Positions 7,814 through 17,000 of a DNA stretch of 64,000 nt are shown one piece after another. Numbering within the stretch: position 1 is the first letter of the stretch; every line of letters begins with the position of its first letter. This DNA comes from Chitinophaga pinensis (GTDB lineage Bacteria; Bacteroidota; Bacteroidia; Chitinophagales; Chitinophagaceae). Under the pieces are notes generated by a model. That model was not told the origin of the DNA. It saw only the letters and a program-made list of their open reading frames with translations, and did no database searches. The position numbers and the translations under genes are program-made. The stretch covers positions 3,844,001 through 3,908,000 of the forward strand of contig LR632930.1 of NCBI GenBank assembly GCA_902167325.1, in the 5' to 3' direction.

Positions 7814-9247
7814 GTGAGAAGCTATACCTTATACCTTGTTTGTATCTTAACCTTGCCTGTCGCCACCGCGGCACAGGACAGCCTTTTACAAAAGTCGCAG
7901 GAACTGCCCGGTAAATATTTCCAACAGATCACGGAGAAGTCGCGCAAATACGAGCGGCTGGTAGAAAAGCGAACGGAAAAAGCGCTGGAACGCATGATGC
8001 GCCAGGAGCAGAAGTTGCAGGCCAAACTGATGAAGGTAGATTCCCTCGCAGCCAAAAACATCTTCACCAATTCACTGGATTCCATGCGCGGCCTTCAATC
8101 CCGGTTGAAATCCAAAACACAGGTAATAACCGGTGCCCTCAACGGCCAGGCCGGCAGTTATCTCGATTCACTTTCCGGCACACTGGGCTTTTTGAAAGAT
8201 GCAAAAGGATTGCTGGGTAAAGCCGGAGACGCTAAGGCGAAACTGGGTAAATCGATGGACCAGGTGGCTGCCCTTAAAAGCAAACTGCAACAGGCCGAAC
8301 AGGTCCGTAACTACATCCGCGAACGCCGTAACCTGCTGAAATCCGAGCTGGGGAAATATACCGGCATGACGAAAGACCTGCAGAAGATCAATAAAGAAGC
8401 TTACTACTACGCACAGCAACTCAAAGAATATCAAACCGTTTTCAAAGACCGTAAGAAGGCAGAAGCCAAAGCCATGGAACTGTTGCAAAAGCTTCCGGCT
8501 TATAAAGACTTCATGGCCCGTAACACGCAGATAGCGCGGCTATTCAATCTGACTGCCGGCGGGGGAGCCAATGTGGAGCAGCAACTGGAAGGATTACAAA
8601 CCCGTGCCCAGGTAGAGCAACTGATACAGGAACGGGTAGGGGGCGGCGGACCGAATGCTTCACAGGCAATCCGGCAACAGATGGAAGCAGCCCGCTCGCA
8701 GATGGATGAGCTGAAAAAGAATTTCCCGGATCTCGACAATGCAGCAGAAATGCCGGATTTCAAGCCCAACGAAATGAAAACCAAAAGCTTTCTTTCCCGG
8801 CTCGAGTTCGGTTCCAACGTACAGTTCCAACGCTCTAATCAATTCTTCCCTACAACGGGTGATTTTGCAGGACAGGTGGGCTATAAATTCAGTAAAAACG
8901 GGATCGCAGGCCTGGGGGCATCCTATAAACTCGGAATGGGCACCGGCTTTAACAACATCCGCTTCTCCCATCAGGGGATGGGCATCCGCTCTTTCGCCGA
9001 TTACAAATTGAAAGGAACGTTCTTCGTGAACGGTGGCTTTGAGTTCAATTACAATCCCAACTTCAATAATCCCAACCAATATACCAACGCCCAATACTGG
9101 ACCCGTAGCGCTCTCCTGGGTATTGCCAAAAAGTATAAGATCAACAACAAACTGAAAGGAAACATGACCCTCCTCTATGATTTCCTCCATAACTCCCAGG
9201 TTCCCCGCACCGATCCGGTGAAATTCAGGGTCGGATATAATTTATAG
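7814..9247 (+). CDS. exported coiled-coil protein with a beta-rich C-terminal domain
   Basis: A 477-residue protein starting at GTG 7814, chosen because it gives a clean signal peptide (cleavage near ATAAQ). Residues 25-240 are charged, heptad-rich and predicted to be a long coiled coil (many LxxKxxEAE-type segments). A short glycine-rich section (about 245-275, ending GGGG) precedes another helical stretch. The last 150 residues have alternating aromatic/glycine patterns ending in FRVGYNL, like a small outer-membrane barrel or beta domain. No family name is certain. A periplasm-spanning or outer-membrane-anchored structural role is inferred from this layout. Confidence 0.7.
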   Translation: MRSYTLYLVCILTLPVATAAQDSLLQKSQELPGKYFQQITEKSRKYERLVEKRTEKALERMMRQEQKLQAKLMKVDSLAAKNIFTNSLDSMRGLQSRLKSKTQVITGALNGQAGSYLDSLSGTLGFLKDAKGLLGKAGDAKAKLGKSMDQVAALKSKLQQAEQVRNYIRERRNLLKSELGKYTGMTKDLQKINKEAYYYAQQLKEYQTVFKDRKKAEAKAMELLQKLPAYKDFMARNTQIARLFNLTAGGGANVEQQLEGLQTRAQVEQLIQERVGGGGPNASQAIRQQMEAARSQMDELKKNFPDLDNAAEMPDFKPNEMKTKSFLSRLEFGSNVQFQRSNQFFPTTGDFAGQVGYKFSKNGIAGLGASYKLGMGTGFNNIRFSHQGMGIRSFADYKLKGTFFVNGGFEFNYNPNFNNPNQYTNAQYWTRSALLGIAKKYKINNKLKGNMTLLYDFLHNSQVPRTDPVKFRVGYNL

Positions 9248-9484
9248 CCTTTTTACACGAATACTTATTCAGGCAGCATTAGCCCGATACTATAGATATG
9301 TAATATTATTACATGCGAATATTCAATTCGAATATTTGTAAAATATAGTCTTTGTGTTGATGAAAAATGAAATATTCAGTTGTTGTATGTAGTTATTGCA
9401 GCATTTTAGATTGAAAAAGCTATTTTTAGAACGCGAAAGGTTGAATTATCGCAATTTGCATATGATATCCCTTGCCTTTTGGCC
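9248..9484. other. AT-rich intergenic stretch
   Basis: No gene is seen. The part up to about 9460 is strongly AT-rich and may hold the promoter of the next transcript, but no exact TAnnTTTG box with a matching TTG is found. Confidence 0.35.
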
Positions 9485-9554
9485 GGAGGCGGGGAGACGG
9501 GCGGTGAACCAACTTGCATGTATGTGAAAGCCGTCTGGCGCTCTCTGCCTCAGG
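9483..9554 (+). ncRNA. structured 5' leader before the MoeA-like gene (unknown class)
   Basis: This GC-rich leader stands out from the AT-rich flank and ends 22 bp before the ATG at 9577. Nested pairing is visible: CCGGAGGC (9483-9490) with GCCTCAGG (9547-9554, one mismatch) encloses AGACGG (9495-9500) with CCGTCT (9531-9536). Inside lies a small GGT/ACC hairpin (9503-9510). This is the shape of a cis-regulatory RNA. It does not match the Moco, cobalamin, TPP, FMN or SAM riboswitch motifs as I know them. No covariation evidence is available. Confidence 0.4.
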
Positions 9555-9576
9555 TCCCTAAAAACGATGCCGTGCC

Positions 9577-10449
9577 ATGATCAGTGTGACTGCCGCCATA
9601 CAACAGATTACCGCCTGCCGCACCAGCTGGGGTAAATCCATTCTCACTACCGCAGAAGCCATGGGTTGCATATTGGCAACGCCTCCGGCTTTAGAGGGTA
9701 CCCATTCTTCCCTCACTGCTGCATTGCCGGATGCCGGTACCCGCTTAACGGGCAGGCAATTGGCCTTACTGACTGCCACTGGTATTGCCCGGGTTTCCGT
9801 TCACGCACCGCCGTCTGTTGTATATATCGGAATCGGGGAGGGAGATGGAAGTACACATCCGCAGATCAACCGCATTACGATTGAAGGCACGCTTGCGCAT
9901 TACGGCATCCCGCTGCACCCGGGCATATTTGTAACTGCAGGTACGCCAGCCTTGCAAAAAGCGGTGGAGGAATCGCTGGATGCTGATATGTTGATCATTT
10001 GCGGGAACATCCCTCCCAAAGTACTGATGGATGCCGGCGTAGAGCAGGTTTTTAACCGGGTGAAGGCCCATCCCTGCCAGCCTTTCTGGTTTGGGTACAG
10101 CCCAACGAAGACGCGGGTATTCCTCCTGCCTTCCAACCCTTTTGCGGTACAGGTAGCGGCTAAATTATTCCTGGAATCTTATCTGAAATCCTGCTGGTCC
10201 ATGGGACCGGTTAAGCCCTGGTTGCTGCCGTATACAGAACACCGTTCTCCCGTAGTGCAGCTGGATGAATACCTCCCGGCTGCCACGGTTCACCGGAATG
10301 GACTGAAGGTACGCGCCATGTCATTTTCCGGAAAGACGGATATTGCTGCCGCAGCACGGGCCGATGGCATTATTTGTCATACTATGGAACATGGCAGTCT
10401 GGAGCCTTCTTCACTGGTGCCTTTCTTCCCCTGGCACGATCCTTCCTGA
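9577..10449 (+). CDS. MoeA-like protein, short form lacking the substrate-inserting domain
   Basis: This 290-residue protein is related to molybdopterin molybdenumtransferase MoeA, which inserts molybdate into the cofactor. The N-terminal SVTAAIQQI helix and LAEALG-like stretch align with MoeA, followed by GTRLTGRQLALLTATGIARV. The MogA-like fold is next (VVYIGIGEGDG, INRITIEGTLAHYGI), then LPSNPFAVQV for the usual LPGNP. MoeA is about 400 residues. Here the MDGYA-containing domain II is missing, and the GG-S-VG-DY motif is reduced to ICGNIPPKVLMDAG. It probably does not catalyse metal insertion in the usual way. No other molybdenum-cofactor genes are in the window. A structured leader precedes it. 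Confidence 0.75.
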   Translation: MISVTAAIQQITACRTSWGKSILTTAEAMGCILATPPALEGTHSSLTAALPDAGTRLTGRQLALLTATGIARVSVHAPPSVVYIGIGEGDGSTHPQINRITIEGTLAHYGIPLHPGIFVTAGTPALQKAVEESLDADMLIICGNIPPKVLMDAGVEQVFNRVKAHPCQPFWFGYSPTKTRVFLLPSNPFAVQVAAKLFLESYLKSCWSMGPVKPWLLPYTEHRSPVVQLDEYLPAATVHRNGLKVRAMSFSGKTDIAAAARADGIICHTMEHGSLEPSSLVPFFPWHDPS

Positions 10450-10470
10450 CCATCTTTCCCACAAACACAA

Positions 10471-10511
10471 AACCCGTTACACTTAGCGGGAGCGCTGAAG
10501 TATAACGGGTT
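10471..10511. terminator. bidirectional terminator between convergent genes
   Basis: A 14-bp stem with one mismatch (10471-10484 with 10498-10511, core AACCCGTTA/TAACGGGTT) lies between the MoeA-like gene and the PorP gene, which face each other. Confidence 0.7.
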
Positions 10512-10536
10512 ACGTTATCTTATTGATGATTTACTT

Positions 10537-11442
10537 TTAGTTGAACAGCCGCACTTTAATACCCAGGCCGAAGTTACCGCCATAAGCATCCAGTCCGCCG
10601 CGCTGGTTGGTATAGCTGGCCTGTACCTGGATGGAATTCTTGAACTGGAAGCCTACACCGCCGGTAACAGCTTTATTGGTATGGTACAACCCGAACACAT
10701 TCACGAGGTTCCTTGCAAAGCTCACTTTGGCGCCTGCATCCACGATGCTCTGGGAGCCTTTCATCACACGCAAACTAACCAGCGGCTCAATGGAAGAGAT
10801 CTTGTAACTCTTCGTACCAAACTTGTAAGATGCCGTTACTGCGAAAGTCGATTGTCCGCGAGGCTCCTTTTCATCGATGTTCTCGAAAGTACGTGTTACG
10901 TTAGGCATGGTAGCCTGCAGGGTAAGGTTGCGATTGGTATAGGCGATGCCGAGGTCGGCTCCGATGGCGTTCTTGTAACCGGTATACCCTTTGAGGGCCG
11001 GTTCTTCCGGCGTACCGGGTTTGGACTTTTCCACGCGCTTATTATCCAGTGAGATGGTGGCACCTACGTGGAGGAATTCCGTTCTGTCTTCATCGAGGGG
11101 CGTGTGGTATGCGTACGACATAGCCACGCGGGTTTGTTTCAACGGACCGGCCTGGTCGTTGAAAACCGTGAGTCCCACACCGAGGGTACGCATGAGCTGG
11201 TAATCGCCGGTAAGGGCAAAGGAAACGGGGGCGCCGTTGGTTTCTTTCCATGCTTTGCGGTAGGCCATACTAAGACTAAGGCCCGTATCGGCACCGGCAA
11301 GGGCAGGGTTGCCAAGGTATCTGTTTTCGAAATATTGCTGAGGGAGCGGGTCCTGCTGATCGAACAGGCGTTGGGCCTGTGCCGCAGCCGGCAGTATCAA
11401 AGTCAGTAATAAAAGGCAGAGTTGTGTAGAAAGTTTCTTCAT
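10537..11442 (-). CDS. PorP/SprF family type IX secretion membrane protein
   Basis: This 301-residue outer-membrane protein has a signal peptide (cleavage near AAAQAQ) and the family's opening pattern: DPLPQQYFENRYLGNPALAGAD, then AYRKAW. PorP/SprF proteins are barrels that help type IX secretion cargo reach the surface and often partner a giant adhesin. Beta-strand periodicity runs to the end (GLGIKVRLF). Such genes usually sit next to their adhesin; here the only large T9SS cargo in the window is 20 kb away at 31945. A well-formed promoter lies upstream at 11506-11535, so it is a single-gene transcript. Confidence 0.88.
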   Translation of the reverse strand: MKKLSTQLCLLLLTLILPAAAQAQRLFDQQDPLPQQYFENRYLGNPALAGADTGLSLSMAYRKAWKETNGAPVSFALTGDYQLMRTLGVGLTVFNDQAGPLKQTRVAMSYAYHTPLDEDRTEFLHVGATISLDNKRVEKSKPGTPEEPALKGYTGYKNAIGADLGIAYTNRNLTLQATMPNVTRTFENIDEKEPRGQSTFAVTASYKFGTKSYKISSIEPLVSLRVMKGSQSIVDAGAKVSFARNLVNVFGLYHTNKAVTGGVGFQFKNSIQVQASYTNQRGGLDAYGGNFGLGIKVRLFN

Positions 11443-11505
11443 CTGCTATTGTTTGGGTACAGGAATAATTGAGTTAGTATCACCCGGGTATGCTTACCCG
11501 GACAA

Positions 11506-11538
11506 CAAATATAGTATTAAAGCTTAATTGAACAAAAA
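11506..11538 (-). promoter_or_regulatory. promoter of the PorP/SprF gene
   Basis: On the minus strand TTTTTG is followed after 19 bp by TATATTTG (plus-strand 11506-11513). This is an exact fit to the Bacteroidota promoter pattern, with a start near 11500 and a leader of about 58 nt. Confidence 0.7.
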
Positions 11539-11775
11539 CATGAATATGAAATAAGCGCCATGAAAGCCGCTAGGGGCATGATTTTGGTGCGATTTGATAA
11601 TCCAGATGAATTAGAGGCAATTATTGATTAAGTATTGATAATCAACAAAATGACAGTTTACTAATTAACTATATAATTAAATATAAAAAATATGTAAAAA
11701 ATATTTGGAATGATACGCCAACCGGTAGCTTTGGGAGGCTAACCGATTGGAGTAAAATGTGAAGCAGGGGGAAAA
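11539..11775. other. AT-rich intergenic region
   Basis: It contains a 23-residue ORF (11560-11631) that is too short to support. An imperfect hairpin near 11721-11745 (CGGTAGC / GCTAACCG) lies 30 bp after the tamL stop and may end that transcript. Confidence 0.35.
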
Positions 11776-14094
11776 TCAGAATGGATACCCGATGGCGATA
11801 TTGAGGATCAGGTTCTTTTTCCGCCAGTCGCTGTCACCGAAATCGATATCCTTGAAGCTCCATTGAAAGGGTGCTCCCTCAAGCTCACCAGGCTTACGAA
11901 TAGGGAAGGCCAAATCGAACCGTACCAGCAGGATGGATGCGTCGATACGCAACCCCAGCCCTGTACCTACCGCTATTTCTTTATAGAACCGGTTGAATTC
12001 GAATTTTTGGTAGTATTTGTCGGCCGGTGCATTACCCAGCCATATATTGCCTGCATCCACAAAAGCAGCCAGTTCAATGAGCTTCTGGATCTTGTAACGC
12101 AGCTCAGAATTGTATTCCAGTTTAATATCGCCTGCGGCATTCGCTAACAACAGGTTGGTACCTTCTTTAGCAGGAGGCGTACTGCCTGGGCCGAGGGTCC
12201 TCGCTCTGAATGCGCGGATACTGTTACTACCCCCGGTAAAGAATTGCTTAATGAAAGGGAGGGTAGGTGGCAGTAAGGGTTCTGCTACCGATCTGCCATA
12301 GGCATAACCGTATCCTGCATATAAGCGGTTCACCCAGCGGAGGTTATTTCCCAGCGTCCAGTAATGCCTGCCATCCACATTTGCGCGGATGTATTGGGCA
12401 AAGTCCTGCCCAAAGATCTCTTTGGCGCCGTTCTCATCTTTCTTCGCAAACAATCCTACCAGGTTGCCCGATACATCGAGGTTGAACTGCGCGAAGAACG
12501 AATGGTACCTGGCCGGTCCCTGATTGTTGAACGTCAATGTATAATTACTGCCAAGTATGAACTGTTTGGCGATGGATTGTTTTAACGCCGGGTCCAGTTC
12601 CTGCTGCACCTTAAAGGTATCGGAGAGGTTAGACGGCAGGGTATAGGTAACGGAAACCGGGTAGAGGGTATGATCCACATACTTGGTTTGCTTCCAGATA
12701 TAGCCATATTGAGCCGTCATGGCATTAAGGGTATACATCTCCGGCCTCCTCAATAATTCATACCCGAGGCTCACCCTTGTGCGGGGTACGTAAGGTGTAC
12801 GGGGATTGAACTGGATGACGGGGGTAAAAAACCTCGGCATGGTAATAGCCACTTCCGCGTTCAGGCTGTAAGCGTTGGTAGACAGCTGTGTTTTTTTACC
12901 ACCTATCTGTGTTTCAAAACCACCGCCAAGATTGATCTCCAGTATATTGGCTTTCTTTTGCAGGTTCCTGTTCCGCGCTGATATCTTCAACTGGCTGCCT
13001 GCAAAGTTGTTCGATTTAGTTGTGCCGCTCACTTCAAACTGCAGGGAGCGTTTGGGGTAAGGGGTCAGGTAAAAGCGCGCCGCAAGCAGTGAGCTATCCC
13101 GCAGGGGCCTGAAGTTACCCCGCACAAACTTAAACGCTCCGAGGTTTACGAGGCGCTGCAGGGTAATGTTATGTGAGCTGAGGCGGTACAAACTGTCTTC
13201 CTCCAAAAACACGGAACGGTTGAATACTATGGGCTTAAACAGGGAGTCCGGATCTATCACTTTATAACCTCCGTAATCCCGCGACTCCTGCGACTTCAGC
13301 ACACTGTCGCGACTAAGGTCATAGTTGGGATATACTTCCACCGTCCGCATCCAGTACTGGCGTAATGCGGTAGATGGTGTGCCGGGTTTTACTTTCACGT
13401 AGAGGTCTACCTGTCCCTTCAGCGTACTGTCTATCTGCACCAGCATATAATCCGGCGTGAAGTAATAGAAGCCCTGTTCTTTCAGGGTATTGTGTATGCG
13501 TTCCCGTTCTTCCTTAATCCGGTCGAGGCTATAGAAGTCGTTGGGTTTCAACAGTGTTTCCTTCGCCATCTGGATAATCAGTTTACTGATGATGCCTGTA
13601 TCTGTATCGAACCGCACGCGGTGAATGGTATAACGGTGGTTGGGGGTTACGATAAACTGCAGGCTGGCTTTCTTCTTTCCTTTGTACTTCACGGAGTCTT
13701 CCATTTCCACCTGAAAGTACCCGTTGTCTTCGAGGTAGCTGCCAAGTATATCGGAAGTACGTTTTGGCCTTGTCTGGCTCAGGAGCACGGGCGCTTCACC
13801 CCACTTCTTGCGGAGGAGGTAATTGAGTCCTTTGCCTTTGGGTTCATTACCGAGGTTGTAGAGCCACAGTTTAAAGGGCATGCCGAGGAACTTGCGGTTG
13901 GGGGAAGGGCGTACCCTTTCGCCCATACCCGATTCCAGGGTACTCATATCTTTCGGCCGGTCTTTCTTCTTTTCCTGCCATTTGATATCGTGCCCGGTAT
14001 ACAGGCGGTCGCCCTCCGGCACTGTCCGGGTGGTGGAGCAGGCAGAAAGCGTTATTAGCCCTATAATGAGGATGCGGATATATCTGTTGGTCAT
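11776..14094 (-). CDS. tamL: TamL-type outer-membrane lipoprotein of the BamA/TamA (Omp85) family
   Basis: A 772-residue lipoprotein: the signal peptide ends in the lipobox LSAC (C19). Residues 30-330 hold POTRA-like repeats (for example LGSYLEDNGYFQVEM and RIHNTLKEQGFYYF, typical of the beta-alpha-alpha-beta POTRA pattern). The C-terminal half is an Omp85 barrel with the surface-antigen motif region (GGSNSIRAFRARTLGPG, matching the conserved GG-xx-RG loop) and a terminal phenylalanine (IAIGYPF). With TamB it forms an inner-to-outer membrane bridge for envelope assembly or lipid transfer. Its ATG overlaps the tamB stop in TAATG, so translation is coupled and the two are one operon. Confidence 0.92.
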   Translation of the reverse strand: MTNRYIRILIIGLITLSACSTTRTVPEGDRLYTGHDIKWQEKKKDRPKDMSTLESGMGERVRPSPNRKFLGMPFKLWLYNLGNEPKGKGLNYLLRKKWGEAPVLLSQTRPKRTSDILGSYLEDNGYFQVEMEDSVKYKGKKKASLQFIVTPNHRYTIHRVRFDTDTGIISKLIIQMAKETLLKPNDFYSLDRIKEERERIHNTLKEQGFYYFTPDYMLVQIDSTLKGQVDLYVKVKPGTPSTALRQYWMRTVEVYPNYDLSRDSVLKSQESRDYGGYKVIDPDSLFKPIVFNRSVFLEEDSLYRLSSHNITLQRLVNLGAFKFVRGNFRPLRDSSLLAARFYLTPYPKRSLQFEVSGTTKSNNFAGSQLKISARNRNLQKKANILEINLGGGFETQIGGKKTQLSTNAYSLNAEVAITMPRFFTPVIQFNPRTPYVPRTRVSLGYELLRRPEMYTLNAMTAQYGYIWKQTKYVDHTLYPVSVTYTLPSNLSDTFKVQQELDPALKQSIAKQFILGSNYTLTFNNQGPARYHSFFAQFNLDVSGNLVGLFAKKDENGAKEIFGQDFAQYIRANVDGRHYWTLGNNLRWVNRLYAGYGYAYGRSVAEPLLPPTLPFIKQFFTGGSNSIRAFRARTLGPGSTPPAKEGTNLLLANAAGDIKLEYNSELRYKIQKLIELAAFVDAGNIWLGNAPADKYYQKFEFNRFYKEIAVGTGLGLRIDASILLVRFDLAFPIRKPGELEGAPFQWSFKDIDFGDSDWRKKNLILNIAIGYPF

Positions 14095-17000
14095 TACTCT
14101 CTCAGTTTTTTCTTCTTGGTCTGTTTCGCCTGTTTGCCAAATATTTCGCGGAATTCATTGTAGTCCATAATGAGCATGAACGTTAGCCCGGTTTCCACTA
14201 CCTGCCCTTGTATCACGGCATCCGTGATGTTACGCTGATAGGCGCGTACGCGGTATCTGCCATCTGCCGTAAGCTGATATTCGGCAGACATGTCGCCGAT
14301 GATGGAGCTGGCGTTCTGCCCCTGGGTCTGTGCCCCGGAGATGCCGATATTGGACCCTACGCTAACGGTAAGCCGGTCGTTAAAGAGGCGTTTGGAAACA
14401 TCTACCTTCAGATTGGTATTTTCTTCCCGGCTGCCGGCGTCATTAAATCCTTTCTCGCTCTGCAGGTCGAAGTTGACATCGAATCCTTTAATGAGACTAC
14501 CAGCCAGGTTGTTCAGTTGCTGGGAGAGGATCTTACTCACGGAACTCCGGGCAATATCTTCCGCCGGGTTGCCACCGCTGGTCAGGCTCTCGAAGGGGTT
14601 ATCCGAGATAAAGCGGTTGAGCACCAGCAGGCCCATCACCTGTTTGTTCAGCTCCGACTCCACCTGGTTGATCTGTTTGATGCGGGTATATACCACACCA
14701 CCCAGCACGCCCTGTTCCCGTTCCGGCATATCCAGTTCAAAAGCGATATTGGGTTTCAGCAGCTCGCCGGTGATCTTCAGGTATACTTCCACCGCTACTT
14801 TCTGGCGGAAACGGTCTTGTCTGGATTTATCCTCCCTCTCCATAGCATCTCCTACGAGATCGCCGGCTATGGGGTTTACATCGTACTTCGCCCTGATATT
14901 TACATCTGCGCTCATGGGGTCGCCGTTCCAGATAATGGTGCTGCCCTTTACGATCTTGAACTCCCTTTTAATGAGCTGGTTGAGCGACATGGCATATTTC
15001 CCTTCGTTGATCTCGTAACGGCCCGTGAGGCTCATCTTGCTGGAGGGGTCCATGGTGAGGTTGAGGGAAGCGGCGCCCTTCACTTCGAGGTAGTCACCGT
15101 TTGACTGGTCGATGATCAGCTTCATGGTAGACTCCGGCGTTACCTCTACGTCGGCACTTACCACGAAACCTTTCAGTCCGGTAGGGCGGGCCAGGGTATC
15201 GGGCTTGGGCTTCAGGGAAGGGTCGAGCCACATGGCGGGGTCTATGAACTGCACCACGCCGGCCCTGTTGGCAATGCCCGGTTCCTCTTCCGGCAGCTTA
15301 ACGGTTATCTGTGATTTCTCACGGAGCTTCAGTTTCATCTGTACCCTTGGCAGATCGAGCGTGCCGCGTATCTGGGCGGTTACGTCCACGAAAGCGGGAC
15401 CATAATAGAACTGATCTTTGTTATTGAGATCCTGTGGACCCAGTGCCTGGAAGTTTTCGGCGGTAAGGTCGAGGTTGAGATTGAAGGCTTCGTAATCTTT
15501 CGTCTTGATATCTCCGGTAATAACAGCTTCGTTACCTGAACTGTCTGCGATCACGAAATTGTTGAAGCGCATGCCGTTCTGATCCATCGTAAGATCTTCG
15601 GAAGGCAGGCGCATGATGCTGTTGATCATGGTGATGCGCCCTGCCACTTTCTCGAAATGGAGGTTGCCACGGATCTCCGGCTTATCCATGGTGCCACGCA
15701 GGGTAGCGTTACCATTGAGGAAACCGCTCATTTCCGTTACATTACCGAAAGTGAGGGGTTGTATGCTCTTCATGTTGAGCTTCGCAATATCGAGCCGCAG
15801 GTCCATCACATCGGCATAGGTGCCGCTTACTTTCATATCGTTATCGTTACCCTGCAGGGTGGCGGTGAGAGCAACTGCCATATTTGCGTTGGTATTGGCG
15901 GTGAGGGAGAGCCTGCCGAGGGCGGAGCCCATCACGGCCAGACTGTCTACCGTCAGCTTCCCGTCTATCAGCGGCGTCTTTTCAATATTGCTGACCGTGA
16001 TGCTGCCGTTGCTGATACCTTCCGCGAGGGCGGTATCGGTTTCTATCAGTGAGGTAACGGTGCTGAGGCGGAAATCTTTCAGTAAAACGGTAAGGTCCGG
16101 AAGTTTAGCCCCTGCTTCGGGCGGGGCGGTGGTGATCTTCAGTTCCTGCGCGCCGCGCTGCAGGCCAATGTCTGCAAAGGCTACGCCGCCATTTTGAATG
16201 AGCACCTGGTTATCTCCGCTTACGTTCCATTCCTGCCGGTTGAGCAACAGGTCCTTTTTAAGGGATATCAACAGGCTGTCCTGCGATCCGAAGCGTACAA
16301 GGCCGCCCAGCCGGTAGCGGGGCGTGTTGCGCCTTCCCATAAGGAGGTCCCAGTCGAGCAGGCCGTTGGATGCTGTAAGATCAAATCGTGTTCGCCCAAG
16401 TGGTATCTGGGGGTGTCTTAATCTGCCCAACAGAATATTGGCCGCCATTTTACTGGTATCTGCACTGATGTCGGCGATGAGGGTGTCTACTTTAAAGGAG
16501 TCGTACCGCAGGCCGGGAACGGAGATGTTGGCGAACAGCATGCTGCTGTCGGTATCCATCCGGCCATTCAGTGTCACCGGTTTACGCAGTTCCACATCGG
16601 GGAGCAGTTTGGCGAGAGATTTCGGGATCACGATGCTGCCGTTGAAATGGAGCCACTGGCTTTCCTTTTGGGGAACAACTTTCGTTTTCACGAAGGGTGG
16701 CGCGCTCGCTGCTTCCAGATGGCGGGTTACCATATCTGTTGCCGCCGTGGCAAAGGTCTGGTAGTTGAAATCGCCTTTGGCGGTGAGGAAACCGAAAGGT
16801 CCGGTAAGGTCTATGGTTTGCAGTCCGTCGGTTACGCCTGCCTTCAGGAGAATGGAATCGAGGGTATATAGATCCTGATCGTCGGCCAGTTGTATTTTAT
16901 GAATAGCAGCGAAGCCGGTGAGGCGCCTCGGGCTGAGGTTACTGACTTCGGCATCGATGCAGGTTTTAACAGACATGGGCGTGGTGGTCCAGTTGGTGGC

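Noticed and set aside
11560..11631. 23-residue ORF (MKAARGMILVRFDNPDELEA...)
   Set aside because: Protein-like but too short, with no homologue recognised and no promoter of its own.
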